NCBI RefSeq assembly: GCF_003403075.1
Contig: NZ_CP031557.1
Location: 3,224,001 to 3,288,000 of the forward strand
Reading direction: 5' to 3'
Length of the DNA: 64,000 nt
Source: Flavobacterium psychrotrophum
Lineage (GTDB): Bacteria > Bacteroidota > Bacteroidia > Flavobacteriales > Flavobacteriaceae
How positions within the stretch are numbered: the first letter of the stretch is position 1; every line of letters starts with the position of its first letter. The translations under genes and the position numbers were made by a program. Shown here in pieces: positions 54,829-61,576 of this stretch. The notes beneath the pieces were generated by a model. It was not told the origin of the DNA. It saw only the letters and a list, made by a program, of their open reading frames with translations, and ran no database searches.

Positions 54829-54878
54829 TACTTAGAAAAAGCGTTTAAAGCACATAACCTAAACAGAAATTATTTATT

Positions 54879-55334
54879 ATGAAAAAACTATTGTCATTAT
54901 GCATGATGCTTGTATTATTTGCCTCATGCGGGTCGCTTGACCAAAAAGGCCAGGTGGCGCTAAAAGGTAACTGGGCTATTAACAGCGTAACCTACCCGGG
55001 TAGCGAATATATTAAAGTAACATCTTTTGATGTAGCCGACTCTAAATGCTTTGAAGGCAGCTCCTGGAATTTTATCTCTAACAACAATAAAGGTACCATG
55101 ACGCTTAACAGTACCGTAGGCGGATGCCCGTCTTTTAGCAGCCCTATTGTATGGACGGTAACTAAAGCAGGTACTTTTAACCTGAAGATTACTGAAGGCC
55201 AAAAAGCAAAAAGGGTAACAGAAGGATATATTCTTACCATACAAAACCAAACGGAAAATTCTTTCCAGTTAGTAGATAACGTAACTGTGGGCGGCAAAAC
55301 CGTAGCTGTTACTTACAACTTTACAAAAATCTAA
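54879..55334 (+). CDS. Lipocalin-like lipoprotein
   Basis: A 151-residue lipoprotein: signal MKKLLSLCMMLVLFASC with lipidated Cys17, then a beta-rich domain opening with LKGNWAINSVTYPG, the start of lipocalin-like domains in this phylum, and ending VAVTYNFTKI. Outer membrane or periplasmic; ligand unknown. The OmpA-family gene follows after 29 bases, so the two are one operon. In related genomes this pair is common in my recollection. Confidence 0.82.
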   Translation: MKKLLSLCMMLVLFASCGSLDQKGQVALKGNWAINSVTYPGSEYIKVTSFDVADSKCFEGSSWNFISNNNKGTMTLNSTVGGCPSFSSPIVWTVTKAGTFNLKITEGQKAKRVTEGYILTIQNQTENSFQLVDNVTVGGKTVAVTYNFTKI

Positions 55335-55363
55335 GAATCAATAAAACACTAAAAATAAGCATC

Positions 55364-56062
55364 ATGAAAAATATCAGGATTTTTGCCCTTGCAATTGCAT
55401 TTGTGGGCAGTATAGGCTTCACGTCGTGTGAGGCTGTTAAGAATACTAATAACACACAGCGTGGCGCAGCCGCAGGTGCTGTGGGTGGTGCCGTTATAGG
55501 CGGTATCCTGGGCAATAACCTGGGCAAAGGCGGTAATACTGCACTGGGTGCTATCATTGGCGGTGCCGTGGGTGGTACTGTAGGTGGCGTTATTGGTAAC
55601 AGGATGGATAAGCAGGCCCAGAAAATTGAAACGGCGCTTCCGGGTGCTGAAGTTGAAAGGGTGGGCGAAGGTATCAAACTTACATTGGGCGAAAACTCGG
55701 TAAATTTTGACCTTAACAAGGCATCACTTACTGCAAAGGCTAAAGCAAACCTTGATAAACTGGTATCTGTATTCAACGAATATCCTGACACTAACATCCA
55801 GATATTTGGTTATACAGACAGTAGCGGTTCTGACGAATACAACCTGAAACTGAGCGAGCAAAGGGCTGCATCTGTACAACAGTACTTAAGCACTAAAGGC
55901 CTTACTTCCGGCAGGTTTGTAACCGCAGGTAAAGGCGAAGCAGATCCAATTGCTACTAACGACACCCCCGAAGGAAGGGCTAAAAACAGGCGTGTAGAGT
56001 TTGCTATTACTGCAAACGAAAAAATGGTGCAGGATGCCCAAAAAGAAGCCGGAAAACAATAG
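55364..56062 (+). CDS. OmpA-family lipoprotein with glycine zipper
   Basis: A 232-residue lipoprotein (signal to GFTSC, lipidated Cys22). A glycine-zipper segment (about 33-82, GAAAGAVGGAVIGGILGNN and GAIIGGAVGGTVGGVIGN) may insert in a membrane. The C-terminal OmpA domain (about 105-215) carries VNFDLNKASL, IFGYTDSSGSDEYNLKLSEQRA and the peptidoglycan-contact Asp/Arg pair in NDTPEGRAKNRRVEF. It tethers the outer membrane to peptidoglycan; likely structural. A terminator follows at 56093. Confidence 0.92.
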   Translation: MKNIRIFALAIAFVGSIGFTSCEAVKNTNNTQRGAAAGAVGGAVIGGILGNNLGKGGNTALGAIIGGAVGGTVGGVIGNRMDKQAQKIETALPGAEVERVGEGIKLTLGENSVNFDLNKASLTAKAKANLDKLVSVFNEYPDTNIQIFGYTDSSGSDEYNLKLSEQRAASVQQYLSTKGLTSGRFVTAGKGEADPIATNDTPEGRAKNRRVEFAITANEKMVQDAQKEAGKQ

Positions 56063-56092
56063 GTTATTCTCGTATTCTATTTTTATATCTAA

Positions 56093-56127
56093 AGAGAGGT
56101 TGTTGTATAAGCAGCCTCTCTTTTTTG
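56093..56127 (+). terminator. Rho-independent terminator of the OmpA operon
   Basis: AGAGAGGTTG / CAGCCTCTCT (one G-U pair) followed by TTTTTG. Confidence 0.85.
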
Positions 56128-56196
56128 TATCCAGAGATTTGTCTTTGGTTTCTGGTTTATGGATATGCGGGTTCCTCTCCCACCAGCCGTGCATTT

Positions 56197-56440
56197 TGTC
56201 ATCCTGAACGCAGCGCAGCGGAGTTGAAGGATCTTACTTTTTACCTTTACCATAAATCAATCATTGAGATGCTTCCTATCGTCAGCATGACAAAACGTAC
56301 CTTGCCATATTGATCAGAAAACGGTGTGATGGATTTAAAGGGAACGCAGATGACGCAGATGCTGCGCAATCGCAGATCTTCGCGAATTTGCGGTGCGCTT
56401 TGTCATCCTGCCGATAAGGAGGCCTGAGGGGGAGAATAAA
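56197..56440. repeat. REP-like remnants between convergent genes
   Basis: 56197-56234 is an inverted copy of the GATCCTTC...CAGGATGACA element; diverged pieces follow at about 56258-56290 and 56401-56430, with a tandem CGCAGATGACGCAGATG stretch. No ORF with a plausible product is seen in 56128-56564. Confidence 0.6.
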
Positions 56441-56564
56441 AGATATATCCGCACGATGGCCCGAAGAGAAGATCAAGGAGAGAAAACAATTATTCTCTAA
56501 ACCAAAACAACTTATTTTACGTAAATATAGTTGCATCCTTATTATATACTCCGTGAATCATCCT

Positions 56565-56604
56565 GCTAAAAAACACAAGCGGCTGCCTTTTTGGGCAGCC
56601 GCTT
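56565..56604 (-). terminator. Rho-independent terminator of the beta-barrel gene
   Basis: AAGCGGCTGCC / GGCAGCCGCTT (56577-56587, 56594-56604); on the minus strand GTGTTTTTTAG follows. Confidence 0.75.
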
Positions 56605-56632
56605 ATTTATTTCATATTCAGGACAAATACAT

Positions 56633-57241
56633 TTACCTCCAGTCCGACGTAGATTTATTACGCCCAAAGTAATAGGTAATACCTGCAGACACCGTTAGCA
56701 TTTTACCCGTGAATTCGTCAGGGGTTTTTACACCATTAAAGCCATAATTCTGCTTGAAGTTTATAATACCGGAAACATCACCCGTAAGGGCAAACTGCGG
56801 ACTAACATAAAACTGTGCCGTACCACCAATGATAAAGTTCCCCAGCTTATCGGTTTCGCCGGGCTCCGTTTTTAAAATGGTTATACCTGCCCCGCCGTGT
56901 AATAGCACATTAAAAGTACGCGATGCAATGTCATTAAAACTCAGCAGCCGGCCTATATTATAAACCGCCTGCACCGATACCCTGTTTAGCGTCGTATTAT
57001 TATCAAGCCCGTCTTTAGATTTAAACATATCATAACCGTAGTCTGCCTTAGCACCCCAGTATTCATTTGCCATATACCTAAACCCAAGGTCAAAATGGTT
57101 AAAGCCGTTCAGCTCTGGGTTACGGGCATAATTAAAGCCATAACCACCTTCAATAGAATATTGATTGAAATGGTTTTGCGCAAAACCAGCACCCGTTAAG
57201 CCCAACATTAAAGCAATCAGTATTTTAGACTTTTTTATCAT
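56633..57241 (-). CDS. Outer-membrane beta-barrel protein
   Basis: A 202-residue protein with signal MIKKSKILIALMLGLTGAGFAQ and eight-strand-barrel-like alternation (YSIEGGYGFNYA, HFDLGFRYMA, YWGAKADYGYDMF, RVSVQAVYNIG, LLHGGAGITIL, FIIGGTAQFYVS, FALTGDVSGIINF, LTVSAGITYYFG). Typical of OmpW/OmpX-sized porin-like or structural proteins; function unknown. Single gene with its own terminator. Confidence 0.85.
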   Translation of the reverse strand: MIKKSKILIALMLGLTGAGFAQNHFNQYSIEGGYGFNYARNPELNGFNHFDLGFRYMANEYWGAKADYGYDMFKSKDGLDNNTTLNRVSVQAVYNIGRLLSFNDIASRTFNVLLHGGAGITILKTEPGETDKLGNFIIGGTAQFYVSPQFALTGDVSGIINFKQNYGFNGVKTPDEFTGKMLTVSAGITYYFGRNKSTSDWR

Positions 57242-57430
57242 ATTCAGAATTTCAGCACCATGAAATTAGTGTATTTTTAAAAACGGAATTAATCAATCTT
57301 TTATTTTAGCATTATGGTTAATGCCTTCTTAAAGTTTGGCCTATAACTTTAACACTTAAAAATGCATTTCCCCCTCTTTTTTTAAATCCATCGTACAAAT
57401 TATTACGTAAGTATAACTGAAAACACCCTT

Positions 57431-57493
57431 ATGAGAAAGAAAATGAGAGGGTTCGCAAAGTGTGTTTTATTTTATTGGTTAGGTTTTTTTTAA
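57431..57493 (+). CDS. Possible 20-residue hydrophobic peptide before a hairpin
   Basis: ATG at 57431 to TAA at 57491-57493 encodes MRKKMRGFAKCVLFYWLGFF: basic start, hydrophobic end. The stop overlaps the foot of the hairpin AAGGGCG / CGCCCTT (57492-57498, 57524-57530), followed by ATTATTTTG. It could be a short membrane peptide or a chance ORF; no exact -7 box precedes it. The rest of 57242-57540 shows nothing else. Confidence 0.25.
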   Translation: MRKKMRGFAKCVLFYWLGFF

Positions 57494-57541
57494 GGGCGAG
57501 CATTTTTAGTGGCCGCCCTTATTATTTTGTTAACTGCCACC

Positions 57542-57570
57542 TTTGTATTGTAAGTAATTGAATACTTTTG
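57542..57570 (+). promoter_or_regulatory. Promoter of the ABC ATPase gene
   Basis: TTTG (57542-57545), 17 bases, exact -7 box TACTTTTG (57563-57570), 20 bases before the ATG at 57591. Both elements match the phylum consensus. Confidence 0.75.
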
Positions 57571-57590
57571 CAAAACAATTTTTCCAGAGG

Positions 57591-58550
57591 ATGCTTGCAG
57601 TTAAAAACATATCTTTCGGTTATACCGAAACCACCATACTACACAATATAAACTTTACCGTAAAAACGGGACAAAACATTGCCGTTATTGGCGAAAGCGG
57701 CTGTGGCAAAAGCACACTGCTTAAAGTTATCTACGGCCTTTATGACCTTGACGGCGGTGAAATAACTTACAAAGGCGAAACCGTAACCGGCCCTAAGCAT
57801 AACCTGGTGCCCGGAATGCCTTACATGAAATACCTTGCCCAGGATTTTGACCTTATGCCCTACACTACCGCTGCCGAAAATGTGGGTAGTTTTTTGAGCA
57901 ACATTTATATGGAGCAAAAACAACAACGCATAGCCGAACTATTACAAATTGTAGAAATGGAAGCCTTTGCAGACACCAAGGTGAAATTTTTAAGCGGTGG
58001 GCAGCAACAGCGCATAGCTCTGGCAAAGGTACTGGCACTGGAACCTGAAGTATTATTACTAGATGAACCTTTTAGCCATATAGATAACTTCAGGAAAAAT
58101 GCCCTGCGCCGCAACTTGTTTGCGTATCTTAAAGGCAAGAATGTAACAGTAATTGTAGCCACGCACGATAGTACTGATGCGCTTTCTTTTGCAGATGAAA
58201 CCATTGTTATTAAAAATGGCAACATGCTGGATAAAGCACCCAGCAAAAAAATATACTTTAACCCCGGCGATAAATATACCGCATCGCTTTTTGGAGAGGT
58301 AAACGAAATAAAACTAGAGCTGCTTACACTTACCCAAAACCCTGACGAAACTGTACTTATTTACCCCCACCAGCTAATGGTAGCCGATGGTGGCCCGCTA
58401 AATGTGGTGGTAAAGCAATGCTATTTTAAAGGCAACCGTTACCTGGTAAAAGGTGCGCTGGGCAGGCAGGTTATCTTTTTTGAGAACCAAAAAGAACTGG
58501 CTGTAAATAGCGAAGTGACACTGGCAGTAGACAAGAATGCATTCGGATAA
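57591..58550 (+). CDS. Stand-alone ABC transporter ATP-binding protein
   Basis: A 320-residue-class ATPase (319 here), starting at ATG 57591; the TTG at 57558 lies before the transcription start and is rejected. Walker A GESGCGKST (about 33-41), Q-loop region YLAQDFDLM, signature LSGGQQQR, Walker B VLLLDEPF, H-loop ATHDSTDAL, then a C-terminal TOBE-like domain (about 235-319, EVNEIKLE and VVVKQCYFKGNRYLVKG), as in importers for iron, sulfate, molybdate or polyamines. No permease or binding protein gene adjoins it, so its partners must lie elsewhere. Confidence 0.93.
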   Translation: MLAVKNISFGYTETTILHNINFTVKTGQNIAVIGESGCGKSTLLKVIYGLYDLDGGEITYKGETVTGPKHNLVPGMPYMKYLAQDFDLMPYTTAAENVGSFLSNIYMEQKQQRIAELLQIVEMEAFADTKVKFLSGGQQQRIALAKVLALEPEVLLLDEPFSHIDNFRKNALRRNLFAYLKGKNVTVIVATHDSTDALSFADETIVIKNGNMLDKAPSKKIYFNPGDKYTASLFGEVNEIKLELLTLTQNPDETVLIYPHQLMVADGGPLNVVVKQCYFKGNRYLVKGALGRQVIFFENQKELAVNSEVTLAVDKNAFG

Positions 58551-58587
58551 TACTCATTACACAGATACAAAGAGCATCAGTAAAAAC

Positions 58588-58650
58588 AAAGCCACGAATT
58601 ACTCGGATTTCACAAATCAGGTTAGTGAAATTCGAGTAATTCGTGGCTTT
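58588..58650. repeat. REP-like inverted repeat (AAAGCCACGAATTACTCG)
   Basis: Arms 58588-58613 and 58625-58650 are inverted with one mismatch in 26. It lies between convergent genes and could act as a terminator for both. Confidence 0.75.
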
Positions 58651-58670
58651 AATAGTATCGTTTATTTGTA

Positions 58671-59207
58671 TTAAGGAAGTATTTTACCCTCTACACTATC
58701 ATCAAAGGTTTCGCCTACTATGGCACCATAGGTACGTTTTGCCAGCGCTACCAGCATATTATGTTTGGTGTCCCAGTAATAACCATCTGTAGGCACAAAC
58801 TTAATTACAGTAATGCGCGGGTCATCTTTACCCTCGGTAAACCAGATTTTCATGGTAGCATCCCACAGCTCATCAATCTTTTGCCTGTCAACACTTATAG
58901 TTGCCTTACCATAAAGCGTAAGAAAATCAGAGTATGACGACCCCTGAAACAGCATCTGTACCGATGGATCGGCCTGTATATCTGCATTCTTATGCGAATC
59001 GCTGGCACTCAAAAACCAGAATGTACCGTTGTCATCTATCAGTTCGGCAGCCATAGGGCGCGTATTGAAGTGTTCGCCCGTGCGTATTTTGGTACAGAAG
59101 AAGCTTCCTCCGGCTTTCTTTGCCAGGTCTTTTATCTTTTCGATGGCCTGTTCGCCCACAAGGTTTTTAAAATTATCCTCGGGCTGTTGTTTGTTTATCG
59201 AGTCCAT
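58671..59207 (-). CDS. Pyridoxamine 5'-phosphate oxidase-fold protein (general stress protein 26-like)
   Basis: A 178-residue flavin-binding split-barrel protein: FNTRPMAAELIDDNGTFWFLSASDSHK (47-73), FLTLYGKATISVDRQKIDELW and IKFVPTDGYYWD are typical of the stress protein 26 group (COG3871-like). Likely binds FMN or F420-like flavin; physiological role uncertain, usually stress-linked. ATG 59207; a 7/8 -7 match TAACTTTA is at 59235-59242. Confidence 0.9.
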   Translation of the reverse strand: MDSINKQQPEDNFKNLVGEQAIEKIKDLAKKAGGSFFCTKIRTGEHFNTRPMAAELIDDNGTFWFLSASDSHKNADIQADPSVQMLFQGSSYSDFLTLYGKATISVDRQKIDELWDATMKIWFTEGKDDPRITVIKFVPTDGYYWDTKHNMLVALAKRTYGAIVGETFDDSVEGKILP

Positions 59208-59415
59208 AATCGTAAATATTATTTGTTTGTTACCTAAAGTTAAGCCGATTACAATTAGACAGCTGTTAGCAATGTGCTAATTGGGTAGAGTTTAAGAGAG
59301 TGTGCAGTGCTCAGTTGGTAGTGTTCGGTTGACAGTAGCTTTCGATACCCGACAATGGTCAACCGATAACCAATAATTTTTTTCGTTACCTTTAAAGAAA
59401 TTTACGTTGGGCATC

Positions 59416-60150
59416 ATGAGGGAAAAGAGTTTTAACATCGCGGTACTTATTGATGGCGATAATGCACAGGCCAAGCTACTACAGTCTATTCTGGAAGAAG
59501 TCTCTAAATATGGCAAGGCTACTATAAGGCGCATTTATGGCGACTGGACTACCCCGCAAATGAACAGCTGGAAAGAACCCGTTAACAATTTCTCTTTTAA
59601 TCCCATCCAGAAGTTTGCTTACACATCGGGCAAAAACTCGACCGACAGCTCTATGATCATTGATGCTATGGATATACTGCACAGTAAAAGCGTAGATGGT
59701 TTTTGTATCGTATCGAGCGACAGTGACTATACCGGCCTGGCAAAGCGCATACGTGAAGAGGGCATTTTTGTAATGGGTATCGGCATGCAAAAAACGCCCG
59801 TAGCCTTTGTACAATCCTGCGAAATATTTACCTATGTTGAGAACATACAGCAAGCTATTGAACCGGCGGGTGAAGACAAAAAAGAACCGGGTGCTGCGGT
59901 CAAGCCGAAAGTAAAATTTCCTAAAGTAAACATCAAGCTGCTAAACAAGGCGTTTGAAATATCGGTTAACGAAGAGGAGGAAGCCTATATTGCCAATGTG
60001 GGGAGCAACCTGCGCAAAATAGACCCCAGCTTTGACTCGCGGGCTTTTGGGTTTAAAAACCTGACCAAGCTTTTTGAAAGCCTGCCAAATTATGTTATTA
60101 TCAAAAATGAGGTAGGCGGACTGAATCATCCACTGGTAAAGAGAAAATAG
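59416..60150 (+). CDS. NYN-domain (PIN-like) putative ribonuclease with C-terminal LOTUS-like domain
   Basis: A 244-residue protein from ATG 59416 (the TTG at 59407 is rejected). N-terminal NYN domain (about 5-140): AVLIDGDNAQ with Asp13 and Asp15, and the second acidic cluster in IVSSDSDYTGLA (Asp102, Asp104), a metal-dependent nuclease arrangement. A linker rich in Lys, Glu and Pro follows (145-165), then a C-terminal OST-HTH/LOTUS-like domain (LRKIDPSFDSRAFGFKNLTKLFESLPNYVI). RNA is the likely target; the role is inferred. The 100 bases upstream hold CAGTTGGTAGTGTTCGGTTGACAG-like repeats. Confidence 0.88.
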   Translation: MREKSFNIAVLIDGDNAQAKLLQSILEEVSKYGKATIRRIYGDWTTPQMNSWKEPVNNFSFNPIQKFAYTSGKNSTDSSMIIDAMDILHSKSVDGFCIVSSDSDYTGLAKRIREEGIFVMGIGMQKTPVAFVQSCEIFTYVENIQQAIEPAGEDKKEPGAAVKPKVKFPKVNIKLLNKAFEISVNEEEEAYIANVGSNLRKIDPSFDSRAFGFKNLTKLFESLPNYVIIKNEVGGLNHPLVKRK

Positions 60151-60196
60151 ATTTGAACCCGAAATACGCTAATTTTATCCCCTGATATATTTTTGC

Positions 60197-60204
60197 TATC
60201 TTTG
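60197..60204 (+). promoter_or_regulatory. -7 box TATCTTTG of the toxin-antitoxin pair
   Basis: Exact TAnnTTTG match, 14 bases before the antitoxin ATG, a short leader as is common for autoregulated pairs. Confidence 0.6.
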
Positions 60205-60218
60205 ATAAAAATACTGCT

Positions 60219-60464
60219 ATGGCTACTATAACCTTAAACAACTCATCTTTAAAAAAGTATCTTGACCTTTTCAGGAGTTTTGATCTTCCTTCCAGAAAAA
60301 AACTTATTGATGGGCTCAACAAAAACATATCAGAACCGGAGGAAGAAAAAACTAATAAAATAGCTTCATTTTTTGGCGCATGGGAAGATGATCGTGATGC
60401 TGACGAAATTATAGGTGATATTAAAGCAGCGCGCACAAGCAACCCGGATATAGAGACTTTTTAA
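60219..60464 (+). CDS. Putative antitoxin (VapB-like)
   Basis: An 81-residue protein upstream of a PIN toxin. Its C-terminal half (FFGAWEDDRDADEIIGDIKAAR) is the acidic toxin-binding segment seen in many VapB-type antitoxins of this phylum. The N-terminus (MATITLNNSSLKKYLDLF) does not show a clear AbrB-type fold. It ends one base before the toxin start. Confidence 0.8.
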   Translation: MATITLNNSSLKKYLDLFRSFDLPSRKKLIDGLNKNISEPEEEKTNKIASFFGAWEDDRDADEIIGDIKAARTSNPDIETF

Positions 60465-60465
60465 A

Positions 60466-60864
60466 ATGAAATATCTTTTAGATACTAATATCTGTGTACA
60501 TTTTTTTCGTGGGAAATTTAACCTTGCAACTAAATTTCAGGAAATTGGTTTAAACTCCTGCGCAATATCAGAGATAACACTCGCAGAATTAGTTTATGGT
60601 GCTGAACATAGCTCAAACCCTCAAAAAAACTTTAACCTTATTGAATCGTTTTCCGCAGAAATTACAATATTACCAATCATAAACTGTATCTATCTTTACG
60701 GCAAGGAAAAGTCACGCTTAAGAAAAACCGGAACTATGATCAGTGATTTCGATTTACTTATTGGAACTACATCAATTACCTCTGACCTAATTATGGTGAC
60801 GGAAAATATTTCTGAATTTGAAAGAATTAAAGCAATCAAACTTGAGAACTGGATTGAGCGATAA
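60466..60864 (+). CDS. PIN-domain toxin (VapC-like)
   Basis: A 132-residue PIN-domain ribonuclease. Acidic residues of the metal site: Asp6 (LLDTNIC), Glu41 (ITLAELVYGAE), Asp94 and Asp96 (ISDFDLLIG) and the late TENISEFERI motif. VapC toxins cut tRNA or rRNA when the antitoxin is degraded; target here unknown. Operon with the antitoxin; both intact. Confidence 0.92.
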   Translation: MKYLLDTNICVHFFRGKFNLATKFQEIGLNSCAISEITLAELVYGAEHSSNPQKNFNLIESFSAEITILPIINCIYLYGKEKSRLRKTGTMISDFDLLIGTTSITSDLIMVTENISEFERIKAIKLENWIER

Positions 60865-60888
60865 GCATTATTTGAAAACCAATACCAT

Positions 60889-61218
60889 ATGACATTCCCC
60901 GAGCTGATTAATTACTTTAGAGAGGAAGACGGCACTTACGAAAGCTTTTGTAAAATGCAAAGGCTTGATGGCGATGCTGAGTCTGTTGAAATTTACATGC
61001 CAAAGCCATTTGGGTTAAACAGTAAGCTGGAATTTTTTAAAACGGATGAAACAGGCGGTAAACCCCAGTACAGCTATAACGGATCAGCATTTTACAACCT
61101 CTTTAATTTTTACTACTTTCTTAATGCCCTTAAAGAATCTGAAAGGGATGATAATAAAGTAGTTTCTGACATTGACCTTACACTGCGCTTACTGGATTAT
61201 GCTGAGAGGAATTCTTAA
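60889..61218 (+). CDS. Hypothetical protein after the toxin-antitoxin pair
   Basis: A 109-residue protein, 24 bases after the toxin gene in the same direction, so likely in the same transcript. No signal peptide or helix for membrane; acidic, aromatic-rich (YNGSAFYNLFNFYYFLNAL). I do not recognise it. A role linked to the module cannot be excluded but nothing shows it. Confidence 0.6.
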   Translation: MTFPELINYFREEDGTYESFCKMQRLDGDAESVEIYMPKPFGLNSKLEFFKTDETGGKPQYSYNGSAFYNLFNFYYFLNALKESERDDNKVVSDIDLTLRLLDYAERNS

Positions 61219-61244
61219 CAGAGACATTTTGTCGGAATTAAAAT

Positions 61245-61440
61245 TATAAGATTGCCACGCTTCGTTCCTCCGCTCGCAAAGACGGCGCGTGAAGAGCACA
61301 ACGATTCGATGTTCTAAACACCTTACAAACCGGCAACTAATACCATATAAAAGAAATAAATAAGTATTAATTTCAATATATATATATGGCTATATAAGTA
61401 AGCAGTTAAGTCCCAGAGGGACGGTATGCATATAGTCTTT
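61245..61440. repeat. Mixed REP-like remnants
   Basis: ATTGCCACGCTTCGTTCCTC at about 61253 is a diverged relative of the 8755-8835 element; GTCCCAGAGGGAC at about 61410 is a small palindrome of another family; TATATATATGGCTATATA lies between. A GCCCTCGC-GAAA-GCGGGGGC hairpin (about 61486-61505) on the minus strand may end the receptor transcript but lacks a T run. Confidence 0.5.
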
Positions 61441-61576
61441 ATATCAATTCCTGTAGAACATTCATTATTTCCCATAAAACAGTAAGCCCCCGCTTTCGCG
61501 AGGGCATTACCAACCTAAAATCTGATATGAAAAATTGCATTAATAATGCCGTAGCTAAGCGCAGTACGGTACAGGA

